From RGIG5579 sp045602025 (GTDB lineage Bacteria; Bacillota; Clostridia; Oscillospirales; SIG627): a DNA stretch of 22,845 bases. Of the stretch, positions 1 through 7,190 are shown in pieces. The stretch is taken from NCBI GenBank assembly GCA_045602025.1, contig JAZSAT010000049.1, positions 1 to 22,845 on the forward strand, written 5' to 3'. The position numbers were made by a program, and so were the translations under genes. Positions within the stretch are counted from its first letter, which is position 1, and the number at the start of each line of letters is the position of its first letter. Below the pieces are notes generated by a model. The model was not told the DNA's origin and searched no databases. It was given only the letters and a program-made list of their open reading frames with translations.

Positions 1-89
1 TGTTTCACTAAAATCAAGGCTTTTTTAATGGATTCATTTTCGGGGAATACACCAAAAAAAGGACTACCAAAATAGTGCTTTATTTTTTT

Positions 90-190
90 CTGTTTGTGTC
101 CGCAAGGACACAACATCGTTTGACTGCTTGCAGTCAAAATGATGATAGAAGATTGCGTTATAAACGATGAAAAACTCTGTATCAACGATG
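90..190. repeat. Hairpin-rich stretch with recurring CGATG/TGATG motif
   Basis: Seen directly: two adjacent hairpins, an 8-bp stem with a GCAA loop at 94-113 and a 13-14 bp stem (one bulge) with a short loop at 114-144. The pentamer CATCG/CGATG/TGATG recurs at 114-118, 140-144, 165-169 and 186-190, about 21-26 bases apart. No convincing gene lies here: the 63-codon reading frame from 139 has no ribosome binding site and crosses a terminator. The role is unknown. It could be the structured tail of an upstream transcript or the remains of a dispersed repeat. Confidence 0.45.
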
Positions 191-197
191 TTTTTCT

Positions 198-237
198 AAA
201 GTGCCGAAAACACTATGTTTTCGGCACTTTTACTTTT
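198..237 (+). terminator. Intrinsic terminator of an upstream gene
   Basis: A perfect 15-bp stem (198-212 with 216-230), a 3-base loop, then a T-rich tail (TACTTTTT). It closes transcription arriving from left of the window, so the ligase leader downstream needs its own promoter. Confidence 0.85.
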
Positions 238-285
238 TATTGCTCACTCATTTTTTTGAGTGTGTCGATTTTTTTAGTAAATTTA

Positions 286-314
286 TTGTATTTTATAAAC
301 AATTGTGGTAAACT
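286..314 (+). promoter_or_regulatory. Candidate promoter of the acyl-ligase leader
   Basis: TTGTAT (286-291), 17 bp, TAAACT (309-314). The predicted start near 320-321 coincides with the first base of the long inverted repeat at 321, which supports the call. The -10 box is only a moderate match. Confidence 0.5.
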
Positions 315-320
315 AAGTAT

Positions 321-523
321 GCCAAACTAATTAAATATGCAAAATGGTATTTTTTATCCTTAGGGATACTATACCCTTTTTATACCTAAACTCGAATGAA
401 TTTGATAAAAATGCAAATTCTATTATAGCGAGTTTGGGTAAAACCATTTTGCATAATTAGTTTGGCGACTATCGGAGTTTGCGTTTTTTGTGCGGTTACT
501 TCGGTAGCCGCACTTTTTATTTT
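321..523 (+). promoter_or_regulatory. Structured leader with terminator next to the RBS (possible attenuator)
   Basis: Outer inverted repeat: 321-347 pairs with 444-466 (23 pairs, with a 4-base insertion in the left arm). Inside it, 384-394 pairs with 429-439 (11 bp, one wobble). An intrinsic terminator then follows at 490-523: stem 490-499 with 504-513, a TTCG loop, and a T-run. The terminator ends one base before the purine-rich ribosome binding site of the ligase (524-530). Short reading frames lie within: 337-363 (8 codons) and, in the inner loop, 396-428 (10 codons, MNLIKMQILL); neither has a clear ribosome binding site. A terminator between promoter and gene implies regulated read-through. 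The signal is unknown. Confidence 0.6.
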
Positions 524-538
524 AAGGAGAAATGCAAA

Positions 539-2257
539 ATGAGCAACGAAAAGAAGCTGACGGGTTATCCGTCTATCGACAAACCTTGGTTAAAATATTA
601 TAGTGAAGAATCAATCAACGCAAAGTTACCTACTGGCACAATTTTTGAGTTGTTATGGGAATGCAACAAAAATCACCTTAATGATATTGCATTAAACTAT
701 TATGATAGAAAAATTACATACAAAGAACTGTTCGAGGGCATTGATATAGCTACAAAATCTTTCGCCAAACTCGGTGTGAAAAAGGGTGAAATAGTTGCTA
801 TTTGTAGCGTTAACACACCGGAAACAGCATATGCTTTCTATGCGCTTAATCGTCTTGGTGCTATTGCAAACATGATTGACCCACGCACAGGCGTGGAAGG
901 TGTTCAACACTATTTGGAAGAATGTAAGATTCGATTTGTTGTTACAATTGAACCCGCTTATCCTTTATTTGTGAAAGTCGGCGAAAATTATAAAATCAAA
1001 AAAATAATCATAGTATCCCCTTCAGACTCTCTATTGCAACCAAAAAAGTTTTTATACCGTTTAAAAAACAAACAACCAATATCAACTGAAAACTCATTGA
1101 CTTGGGATACCTTTACTTCATCTGGCGATAACAATTTCACTGAGTGTACTTATGAAAAAGATACTTGCTGTGTAATCGCTCATACAGGCGGAACAACAGG
1201 TTCACCTAAAGGTGTTATGATTTCAAATGACAACCTCAATTCTGTGGCTCACGCATATCAACACATTAATATTTGCTTAGAACGAAGACAAAGATTTTTT
1301 AACGATTTACCTCCATTTATTATGTATGGATTAGGGGTGGCTCTGCATGCCGCTTTATGCAGAGGTCTTGAAGTGATTTTGTATCCTGTTTTCGATTCGG
1401 AAAACTTCCCAAAACTTTTTAAGAAATATAAACCCCATCATTTTTGTGGTTTGCCAGACCATCTAAAATATCTTATTTCCCATAAGGTAACTCGAAAAAT
1501 GGATATGTCATTTTTAATTACACCTTGTGTAGGTGGTGACGGATTAAACACCGAGTTGGAAGAAAAAGTGAACGAGTTCTTTAAAGTACATAATTGTTCT
1601 GCTAAAGCGATAAAGGGTTATGGTATGACCGAGTTATCTGCACCTGCTATTTCTACCGATACGAAAGTTAATGCTATTGGTAGTATTGGTATTCCATTGA
1701 TAATGAATACCGTAAAGATTATGGACACGGGTACCCTGTCCGAACTTCCTTGTGGGGAGTCCGGAGAAATTTGGATTACTGGTCCTACAGTAATGATGGG
1801 CTATTATAATATGCCGACAGAAACAGCAGAAACTATAGTTGTAGATGAAGATGGAACCCGATGGATTCGCACTGGAGATTTAGGATATATGACATTAGAT
1901 GGGATGGTTTATCACCAAGGCAGACTTCGTAGAATATACCTTACATCACACGAAGGTCAACCTGCAAAAATATTCCCTATGCTTGTTGAAGAAAAAATCA
2001 AACAATCAAAAAATGTTTTTGACTGTGTTGTAGTTGCTCGCCCAAAAGAAAACAGTGCTAATTATGAAGCCGTTGCTTTCGTTATTAAGGAAAAATCGAA
2101 TACTGTAATTACAGAAGAACTAAGAGAAATCTGTGCAAAAGAAGTCCCTACATATATGCAACCTGTAGAATATAGATTTGTCAATGAATTTCCGCATACA
2201 CCAATCGGAAAAGTCGATTTCCGTGCACTTGAAAAGGAAGCAGAAAAATTACAGTAA
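539..2257 (+). CDS. AMP-forming acyl-CoA synthetase / acyl-adenylate ligase
   Basis: A 572-residue class I adenylate-forming enzyme (ANL superfamily). It activates a carboxylic acid as acyl-AMP and usually passes it to CoA. The core motifs are visible: the phosphate loop AHTGGTTGSPKGV at about 214-226, KGYGMTE at 359-365, RTGDLG with Asp447, and the C-terminal catalytic lysine in PIGKVDF (Lys558). The hinge region after GRLRR is unusual, with arginine where Asp or Lys is common. The start at 539 follows AAGGAGA at 524-530; an upstream in-frame TTG at 479 is rejected because the terminator lies between. It stands alone: there is no carrier protein, thioesterase or beta-oxidation gene beside it, so its substrate is open. 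The gene looks AT-richer than the core genes to its right, which fits acquisition by transfer. Confidence 0.85.
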   Translation: MSNEKKLTGYPSIDKPWLKYYSEESINAKLPTGTIFELLWECNKNHLNDIALNYYDRKITYKELFEGIDIATKSFAKLGVKKGEIVAICSVNTPETAYAFYALNRLGAIANMIDPRTGVEGVQHYLEECKIRFVVTIEPAYPLFVKVGENYKIKKIIIVSPSDSLLQPKKFLYRLKNKQPISTENSLTWDTFTSSGDNNFTECTYEKDTCCVIAHTGGTTGSPKGVMISNDNLNSVAHAYQHINICLERRQRFFNDLPPFIMYGLGVALHAALCRGLEVILYPVFDSENFPKLFKKYKPHHFCGLPDHLKYLISHKVTRKMDMSFLITPCVGGDGLNTELEEKVNEFFKVHNCSAKAIKGYGMTELSAPAISTDTKVNAIGSIGIPLIMNTVKIMDTGTLSELPCGESGEIWITGPTVMMGYYNMPTETAETIVVDEDGTRWIRTGDLGYMTLDGMVYHQGRLRRIYLTSHEGQPAKIFPMLVEEKIKQSKNVFDCVVVARPKENSANYEAVAFVIKEKSNTVITEELREICAKEVPTYMQPVEYRFVNEFPHTPIGKVDFRALEKEAEKLQ

Positions 2258-2403
2258 GGTATTGTCGGTAACATTACAGCAAACTATAATCATATTATCA
2301 CTACCCTTATATCATAGCCGTTGCTAATTACTTGCTAATTATACAAAGTAAAACAACATAAAATTAGCAGTAACGGCGTAACACAAGATAACAGTTTAAC
2401 CAT

Positions 2404-2431
2404 AAAAATCCCCTGACAGCAGGGGATTTTT
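2404..2431 (+). terminator. Intrinsic terminator after the acyl ligase
   Basis: A 12-bp perfect stem (2404-2415 with 2420-2431) and a 4-base ACAG loop. The right arm ends in a T-run, and the A-run on the left makes it usable in both directions. Confidence 0.85.
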
Positions 2432-2467
2432 AGGTATTATAGGGGATGCCGTTATCGTTTCCACCGC

Positions 2468-2505
2468 AAGAAAAGACAAGCCTTTTGTCTTGTCTTTTCT
2501 TTTTA
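2468..2505 (+). terminator. Second terminator-like hairpin before azlC
   Basis: A 13-bp stem (2468-2480 with 2489-2501), an 8-base loop, and T-rich sequence to 2505. It is A/T- and purine-rich and therefore weaker than the hairpin at 2404; the two stand in tandem. Confidence 0.6.
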
Positions 2506-2559
2506 GATAAATTAATTTTTTCTTGATGGCGAAAAACGCTTTTTAGATTTACTAAAATC

Positions 2560-2588
2560 TTGCGACTCTTTCGCTTTTATGATATAAT
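2560..2588 (+). promoter_or_regulatory. azlCD promoter
   Basis: TTGCGA, 17 bp, TATAAT, with an extended -10 (TGA just upstream). The perfect -10 box lies 33 bp before the azlC start codon. Confidence 0.75.
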
Positions 2589-2621
2589 GTGACTTGTATT
2601 TTTTGAAAGGAAGGGAGAATA

Positions 2622-3308
2622 ATGAAAAGACAAACGGTAAAAAAAGCTTTTTATACTTCCATTCCTGTTTTGGCCGGTTATATTGTTTTGGGTATTGGCT
2701 TTGGAATCCTGATGCACGGTGCAAACTTTGGTGTTTTGAAAACGGCTGCGATGAGCCTTTTTATCTATGCCGGATCTATGCAATATGTGGGTGTAGGTCT
2801 CATTACCGGCGGAGCTTCTATGTTAACTACGGCAATTACTACGGTTATGGTAAATGCCCGGCACCTGTTTTACAGTATATCTATGATCGACAGGTACAAA
2901 TCAGCAGGGAAATTCAAGCCGTATATGATTTTTGCATTGACGGATGAAACATACTCGCTCCTCTGCGACGGCAAGACGCCGACCGATACAGAACCTGAGC
3001 TTTACCGATTTCTTGTATCTCTTTTTAATCATTCTTATTGGGTTCTTGGCAGCGTGATCGGCAATTTAATTGGTGCCGTACTTCCTTTTTCCACAAAAGG
3101 TATTGAGTTTTCCATGACTGCACTCTTTGTTGCATCTTTCACAGAACAGTATCTTACAACAAAAGATCATATTCCGGCAATTACCGGGCTTATAAGTACA
3201 TTTCTTTGCCTTGTTATTTTCGGTTCGGAAAACTTTTTGATTCCGTCTATGCTTTTGATCACCCTTGTTCTCACTCTTTTCCGCGGAAGAGAGGAGGGGA
3301 AAGCATGA
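2622..3308 (+). CDS. azlC: Branched-chain amino acid exporter, large subunit AzlC
   Basis: A 228-residue polytopic membrane protein of the AzlC/LIV-E family. The larger subunit, with AzlD, exports branched-chain amino acids and analogues such as azaleucine across the cytoplasmic membrane. Support: length normal for the family, repeated hydrophobic segments, a glycine-rich first segment (GYIVLGIGFGI), the segment FIYAGSMQYVG and the motif VNARHLFYS, both typical of AzlC. The start follows AAGGGAG at 2611-2617. The last codon overlaps the azlD start (ATGA at 3305-3308), so the two subunits are probably translationally coupled. Transcription begins from the promoter at 2560. No Lrp/AzlB-type regulator is next to it. 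Confidence 0.93.
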   Translation: MKRQTVKKAFYTSIPVLAGYIVLGIGFGILMHGANFGVLKTAAMSLFIYAGSMQYVGVGLITGGASMLTTAITTVMVNARHLFYSISMIDRYKSAGKFKPYMIFALTDETYSLLCDGKTPTDTEPELYRFLVSLFNHSYWVLGSVIGNLIGAVLPFSTKGIEFSMTALFVASFTEQYLTTKDHIPAITGLISTFLCLVIFGSENFLIPSMLLITLVLTLFRGREEGKA

Positions 3309-3616
3309 GATCGACTGTTCTTATTTTTATTATGGCAGTTGTGACGATCTTACTTCGTTTTTTGCCTTTTCTTGTTTTTAAAGACAAAACACCGAAATAC
3401 ATTTCCTATCTTGGTAAGGTCTTGCCCTCAGCGATCATTGGTATGCTTGTGATCTACTGTTTAAAAGATGTTTCCGTTGCTGCTTTTCCCTTTGGAATTC
3501 CTGAGTTGATTTCTGTTTTTGTTGTAGTTTTGCTTCAAATTTGGAAACGAAATTCCTTGATCAGTATTCTTTTCGGAACTGCTGTATATATGCTTCTTGT
3601 TCAAGCTGTTTTTTAA
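3305..3616 (+). CDS. azlD: Branched-chain amino acid exporter, small subunit AzlD
   Basis: A 103-residue membrane protein with about four hydrophobic segments, the small partner of AzlC. The start at 3305 overlaps the azlC stop by four bases and is preceded by GAGGAGGGGA, a strong ribosome binding site inside the azlC end. A longer in-frame reading from 3206 would run inside azlC and is rejected. The signature LPFLVFKDKTPKYISYLGKV near the N-terminus, a helix with charged loop followed by LPSAIIGML, is characteristic of AzlD. I see no clear terminator before the thyA promoter. Confidence 0.92.
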   Translation: MRSTVLIFIMAVVTILLRFLPFLVFKDKTPKYISYLGKVLPSAIIGMLVIYCLKDVSVAAFPFGIPELISVFVVVLLQIWKRNSLISILFGTAVYMLLVQAVF

Positions 3617-3639
3617 TCTTTGATTCGATTAGATAATTA

Positions 3640-3668
3640 TTGATTTTTGGTTATATATATGATAAAAT
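3640..3668 (+). promoter_or_regulatory. thyA-folA promoter
   Basis: TTGATT (3640-3645), 17 bp, TAAAAT (3663-3668), 26 bp before the thyA start codon. Confidence 0.6.
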
Positions 3669-3694
3669 TGTGAAAAAGGATTAGGAGATTTGAT

Positions 3695-4543
3695 ATGAGT
3701 TTTGCTGATCACATTTTTATAGATATGTGTCGCGATATTTTGGATAACGGTACCGACACAAAAGGGGAAAAGGTTCGTCCTCATTGGGAGGACGGTGAAA
3801 CTGCCTATACCGTTAAAAAATTCGGTGTAGTTAACCGATATGATCTTTCAAAAGAGTTTCCTGCTATCACTTTAAGAAAAACAGCACTGAAGAGCTGTGT
3901 GGATGAGATCCTCTGGATCTGGCAAAAAAAGAGTAACCGCGTTTCTGACCTTTATAACCCTAAGATCTGGCAAGCTTGGGCAAAAGAGGACGGAACCATC
4001 GGTAAAGCGTACGGCTATCAGCTTGCTCAAAAATATAAATTCAAACAGGGCGTTATGGACCAGGTCGATAATGTGCTTTGGCAACTGAAGAACACTCCCT
4101 TTTCCAGACGCATTATGACAAGCATTTATAATTTCAGTGATCTTTCTGAAATGGGCCTTGAGCCCTGTGCTTATTCCTTGACCTTTAATGTGACTCAAGG
4201 AAAAGAAGGAAAGCTCGTTCTTAATACCATTTTAAATCAAAGATCCAGTGATGTTTTGACTGCAAACAATTGGAATGTAGTGCAGTATGCAGTGCTTACC
4301 CATATGTTTGCTCAGGTATGTGATATGCAGGTAGGCGAAATGATCCATATGATCGCCGATGCTCATATTTACGATAGACACATTCCTCTTGTAGAGGAGC
4401 TGATCAAGCGTGAGCCTTTGCCCGCGCCGAAATTCTGGCTGAATCCGGATGTAAAGAATTTCTATGATTTTACTTTGGATGATGTAAAGCTTATTGACTA
4501 TAATACCCACGAGCAGATCAAGGGAATTCCCGTTGCTATTTGA
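3695..4543 (+). CDS. thyA: Thymidylate synthase
   Basis: A 282-residue folate-dependent thymidylate synthase. It converts dUMP and 5,10-methylene-tetrahydrofolate to dTMP and dihydrofolate in the cytoplasm. The catalytic cysteine is Cys158 in EPCAYSLTFNV; the dUMP-binding NQRSSDV and the end region DAHIYDRHIPLVEEL are clear. The PCAY context, instead of the PCH of the E. coli type, together with the N-terminal MSFADHIFIDMCRDIL, places it in the B. subtilis ThyA subfamily rather than marking a defect. The ribosome binding site TAGGAG is at 3682-3687. It is followed directly by folA, which recycles its dihydrofolate product. Confidence 0.96.
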   Translation: MSFADHIFIDMCRDILDNGTDTKGEKVRPHWEDGETAYTVKKFGVVNRYDLSKEFPAITLRKTALKSCVDEILWIWQKKSNRVSDLYNPKIWQAWAKEDGTIGKAYGYQLAQKYKFKQGVMDQVDNVLWQLKNTPFSRRIMTSIYNFSDLSEMGLEPCAYSLTFNVTQGKEGKLVLNTILNQRSSDVLTANNWNVVQYAVLTHMFAQVCDMQVGEMIHMIADAHIYDRHIPLVEELIKREPLPAPKFWLNPDVKNFYDFTLDDVKLIDYNTHEQIKGIPVAI

Positions 4544-4552
4544 GGTGCTTTT

Positions 4553-5050
4553 ATGGATATGATCGTTGCAGTCGATCGGAATTGGGGAATCGGTAAGGGC
4601 AATGACCTTCTGTTCCACATTCCGGAAGATATGAAGTTCTTTAGACAGATGACACTCGGTAAAAATGTTATTTGCGGTAAGAAGACCCTCCTTAGCTTTC
4701 CCGGCGGAAAGCCTCTTCCCAACAGAAGACATTTTGTGCTGACACACGGTGAATTGGATGAGAATGAATGCCTTGTGAAGGTTTCCTCTTTGGATGATCT
4801 TTTTGATAAGATAAAAGATATTCCAAGCGGTGATGTGATGGTTATTGGTGGAGAGAGCATTTACAGACAGCTTTTGCCTTTCTGCGAAAAGGTATATGTA
4901 ACCAAAATTGATGATGAAGATCCGGAAGCGGATGTATTTTTTCCTTGTCTTGATCATGACAAAAATTTTGTTCTTCTGGACAACGGAGAAGAAACCGTTT
5001 CCCAAAACGGAAAGAAATTTTGCTTTACTGTTTATGAGAATACAAAATAA
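4553..5050 (+). CDS. folA: Dihydrofolate reductase
   Basis: A 165-residue DHFR that reduces dihydrofolate to tetrahydrofolate with NADPH and so closes the ThyA cycle. Family features in order: an N-terminal strand MIVAVDRNWGIGKGNDLLF with the Met20-type loop, the acidic active-site segment HIPEDMKFFRQMT, GKNVICGKKTLLSFP (NADPH site), and VIGGESIYRQLLP. Length is normal for a bacterial DHFR. The ribosome binding site GAGGTG (4542-4547) overlaps the thyA stop codon, so the two genes are co-transcribed and probably coupled. A terminator begins at the stop codon. Confidence 0.96.
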   Translation: MDMIVAVDRNWGIGKGNDLLFHIPEDMKFFRQMTLGKNVICGKKTLLSFPGGKPLPNRRHFVLTHGELDENECLVKVSSLDDLFDKIKDIPSGDVMVIGGESIYRQLLPFCEKVYVTKIDDEDPEADVFFPCLDHDKNFVLLDNGEETVSQNGKKFCFTVYENTK

Positions 5051-5080
5051 AGGAATCACTTTTGTGATTCCTTTTCTATT
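5049..5080 (+). terminator. Terminator after folA
   Basis: An 11-bp stem (5049-5059 with 5064-5074), a TTTT loop and a T-rich tail. It starts within the folA stop codon. Confidence 0.85.
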
Positions 5081-5098
5081 TTTGGTCATAATAAGGTT

Positions 5099-5776
5099 AT
5101 GATCAAAATTATCATTCGATTTATTATTATATACTTTTTTATGCTTTTTTCCATGAAGACACTTGGAAAAAGACAAATCGGAGAAATGCAGATGTCGGAG
5201 CTTGTAGGAGCATTTTTTCTATCGGAGCTGGCGACCGATGCTGTAACGGATTCTTCAAAGTCTTTGTTTTTCAGTCTGGTTCCTATCGCTCTTATGATTC
5301 TCATTGAGATCGCAATTTCTCTCCTTGCAGTAAAGGTTCCGCTGATGAAGCGTTTTTTCGACTTTTCCCCAAGTGTTTTGGTGCGGGAAGGTGAAATCTT
5401 GCAAAAAGAACTGCTCAAAAACCGTCTTACATTAGATGAGCTTTTCAGTATGCTGAGGATCTCCGGATATTATGACATTGAAAAAGTAAGGTTTGCGATT
5501 TTGGAGCCAAACGGTCAGCTCAGCGTGGTCCCTTTTGCAAAGCACGATTCCATTTCTTGCGATGATATGAACCTTTCTCCCGAGGAGAAGGGATTTTCCG
5601 TTGCTGTGATCAACGATGGTAAAATCAATCGAAAGGGGATGGATGCTATTGGTCAGAATGAAAAATGGCTCAGGCGAATTTTAAATCAGTCAAAGGTTGC
5701 AAGCGAAAAAGAGGTTTTTTTACTTGTGTCCGATTTTAACGGAAATTACAAGCTTTTTAAAAAAGAAAAATCATAA
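5099..5776 (+). CDS. DUF421 (YetF-like) membrane protein
   Basis: A 225-residue protein of the DUF421/YetF family. The N-terminal ~85 residues hold about three membrane segments with the family motif GKRQIGEMQMSELV. A cytoplasmic alpha/beta domain follows, with VLVREGEILQKELLKNRLTLDELFSMLR split by a short turn and then FAILEPNGQLSVV. The biochemical role of the family is not settled; members in spore formers have been linked to spore envelope or germination, but nothing here proves that. The start at 5099 has only a weak, close AAGG. Its last six bases overlap the tail of the convergent gene at 5771, with no terminator between them. Confidence 0.88.
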   Translation: MIKIIIRFIIIYFFMLFSMKTLGKRQIGEMQMSELVGAFFLSELATDAVTDSSKSLFFSLVPIALMILIEIAISLLAVKVPLMKRFFDFSPSVLVREGEILQKELLKNRLTLDELFSMLRISGYYDIEKVRFAILEPNGQLSVVPFAKHDSISCDDMNLSPEEKGFSVAVINDGKINRKGMDAIGQNEKWLRRILNQSKVASEKEVFLLVSDFNGNYKLFKKEKS

Positions 5777-6112
5777 AGAAATGATGTTAGCGATAAAAAT
5801 CTCATCATCTTCCAAGATTTTTCCCGACAAATGAAATGAATGAATGTAGTGGTTTGCTATGCGCCTGACATCGATTGCTTCCTTTTTTACAAGTACAATG
5901 AGCTCTCCGACAGCAGCCTTTCCGCTTTTTCTTTCCCGGACGGAAAGGATGAGTTCAAAAATCTCGATGGTTTCCAGTTCATTTTTTTCCCTAAGATCTA
6001 CAATAAGAGAGAGCTTGTGATAAAATTTTCTGAAAAAGAAAAAGTCGCATAGATAGATCCCTAAAAAAGTAATACCGATCACTGCGAAAAAAGATATAAT
6101 AATTTCTGCCAT
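5771..6112 (-). CDS. Small membrane-anchored protein of unknown function
   Basis: 113 residues: one N-terminal membrane segment (about 3-25, rich in Ile and Phe), then a basic stretch and an alternating strand-helix pattern (KLSLIVDLREK, TIEIFELILSVRERK, VGELIVLVKK). A strong ribosome binding site GAGGAGGTG sits just upstream of the start on the minus strand, which argues that this is a real gene and not a shadow. It is tail-to-tail with the DUF421 gene, overlapping by six bases. I do not recognise a named family. The layout, an anchor plus a compact cytosolic domain, resembles small uncharacterised clostridial proteins. Confidence 0.7.
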   Translation of the reverse strand: MAEIIISFFAVIGITFLGIYLCDFFFFRKFYHKLSLIVDLREKNELETIEIFELILSVRERKSGKAAVGELIVLVKKEAIDVRRIANHYIHSFHLSGKILEDDEIFIANIISL

Positions 6113-6157
6113 ATAAACACCTCCTCATATATTTTATGAATCAGTGAGAAAAATGAC

Positions 6158-6187
6158 AAAGCACCCATAAAATGGGTGCTTTTTTTG
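6158..6187 (-). terminator. Terminator downstream of galM (bidirectional hairpin)
   Basis: A 9-11 bp stem (6158-6168 with 6172-6182) and an AAA loop. It lies directly after the galM stop on the minus strand. The better T-run is on the plus strand, so it may stop transcripts from both sides. Confidence 0.75.
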
Positions 6188-6192
6188 ATGAT

Positions 6193-7161
6193 TTATTTTT
6201 CTTTTTTGAATGCGTAAACGGTTTTACTCTCAAAGGCTTTGCCCTTTTTCAAAACGGTAGAAGGGAAGTTTTCGTGATTTGGACTGTCGGGGAAAAACTG
6301 AGTTTCAAGAGCTACGCCTTGGTGCTTATGCAGAGGGATTCCGCCCTTTCCGGTAGATGCTTCAAAAGCGGAGCAGGTATACATTTGAATGCCGGGCATA
6401 TCAGTCAAAATATCCATTTTGATCTTAGAGGAGGGGGAATAAAGGGTGCCGGCATTGCGAAATTCTTTTGTCAGAGCGTATACAAAGCAGTGATCGTAGT
6501 CTTGGGTAATGGGTCTTGGATTTCTGAAATCAAATTCAGTGTCGGAAACAGTCGCAATTTCACCGGTGGGAATCAAATACTCATCCACGGGAAGATAGTG
6601 CGCAGCAGGAAGAGTTAGTATCATTTCTCTGCAGTCTTTCCCGTTAAAACCATCAAGATTAAAGTAAACATGGTTTGTAGGATTGAACACGGTGTCTTCG
6701 TCACACTTTGCAAAATAAGAGAGAACAAGTGCGTTATTTTCAACGGTGAAAACGATTTTCATAGAAAGATTTCCCGGAAAGCCACACTGACCGTCGGGAC
6801 TTTCAATAGAAAATGCTACGGAATTATCGGAAAGAATTTCACTTTTCCAAATTTGCTTGTTGAATCCGTTAAAACCGCCGTGCAGACAAGTGATGCCTTT
6901 TTCGTTTTGATCTGCCTGATATTCTGTTCCGTTTAAAGAAAACCTTCCGTTTTGAATGCGGTTGCCGTAACGGCCAATTGTTCCGCCGATATAAAAGGTG
7001 TCCTTTTCAAATTCTTCGGGGGTATCGTATCCAAGCGAAATATCTTTACCGTCAAAAATGATTTTTTTAATCGTTGCTCCGTATGAGAGCAGCTCAACCT
7101 TTAACTGATCATTTTCAATATTATACTGATCGTAGTTACCGAATTTTGTTTGGCTTACCAT
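6193..7161 (-). CDS. galM: Aldose 1-epimerase (mutarotase)
   Basis: A 322-residue GalM-type enzyme that interconverts alpha and beta anomers of glucose or galactose in the cytoplasm. Visible family residues: LHGG with His94 (substrate binding), NPTNHVYFNL with His164 (catalytic acid), and ALETQFFPDSPN with Glu286 (catalytic base); YGNRI near 65-69 is also typical. The start is set by GGAG eight bases upstream. It is transcribed alone from the promoter at 7191-7219, divergently from the protease gene. There are no galK, galT or transport genes beside it, so the physiological sugar is not shown by context. Confidence 0.95.
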   Translation of the reverse strand: MVSQTKFGNYDQYNIENDQLKVELLSYGATIKKIIFDGKDISLGYDTPEEFEKDTFYIGGTIGRYGNRIQNGRFSLNGTEYQADQNEKGITCLHGGFNGFNKQIWKSEILSDNSVAFSIESPDGQCGFPGNLSMKIVFTVENNALVLSYFAKCDEDTVFNPTNHVYFNLDGFNGKDCREMILTLPAAHYLPVDEYLIPTGEIATVSDTEFDFRNPRPITQDYDHCFVYALTKEFRNAGTLYSPSSKIKMDILTDMPGIQMYTCSAFEASTGKGGIPLHKHQGVALETQFFPDSPNHENFPSTVLKKGKAFESKTVYAFKKEK

Positions 7162-7190
7162 CTTATGATCTCCAGAATGTATTTTTAATT

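Larger units (their letters stand above)
2258..2559. other. Non-coding gap after the ligase, with an imperfect dyad
   Basis: No gene is seen. The stretch holds an imperfect inverted repeat (GCCGTT at 2317-2322 with AACGGC at 2372-2377; GCTAATT with AATTAGC inside it), a small direct repeat TTGCTAATTA, and the two terminators listed separately. No transposase remnant or tRNA-derived attachment site is recognisable. Confidence 0.5.

Noticed and set aside
90..190. CRISPR array
   Set aside because: The repeats are short pentamers and palindromes, not 25-37 base direct repeats with unique spacers, and there are no cas genes.
139..330. 63-codon reading frame in the left non-coding region
   Set aside because: No ribosome binding site, it crosses the terminator at 198-237 and the ligase promoter, and the composition is not protein-like.
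319..330. Three-codon leader peptide (MPN) at the ligase leader
   Set aside because: Its ATG falls at or before the predicted transcript start, so it is probably not translated.
479..541. TTG start at 479 extending the acyl ligase by 20 residues
   Set aside because: The added region is the terminator hairpin itself, and the good ribosome binding site at 524-530 serves the ATG at 539.
4160..4190. Loss of the histidine after the ThyA active cysteine as a defect
   Set aside because: PCAY is normal for the B. subtilis-type ThyA subfamily.
4232..5176. Long 314-codon antisense frame over thyA and folA
   Set aside because: Shadow of two clear genes; no ribosome binding site and no protein-like pattern.
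6113..6160. SigK-like -10 (CATAAAATA) upstream of the small membrane protein gene
   Set aside because: The -10 fits CATANNNTA but no clear -35 AC at the right distance was found; AT-rich DNA gives such matches often.
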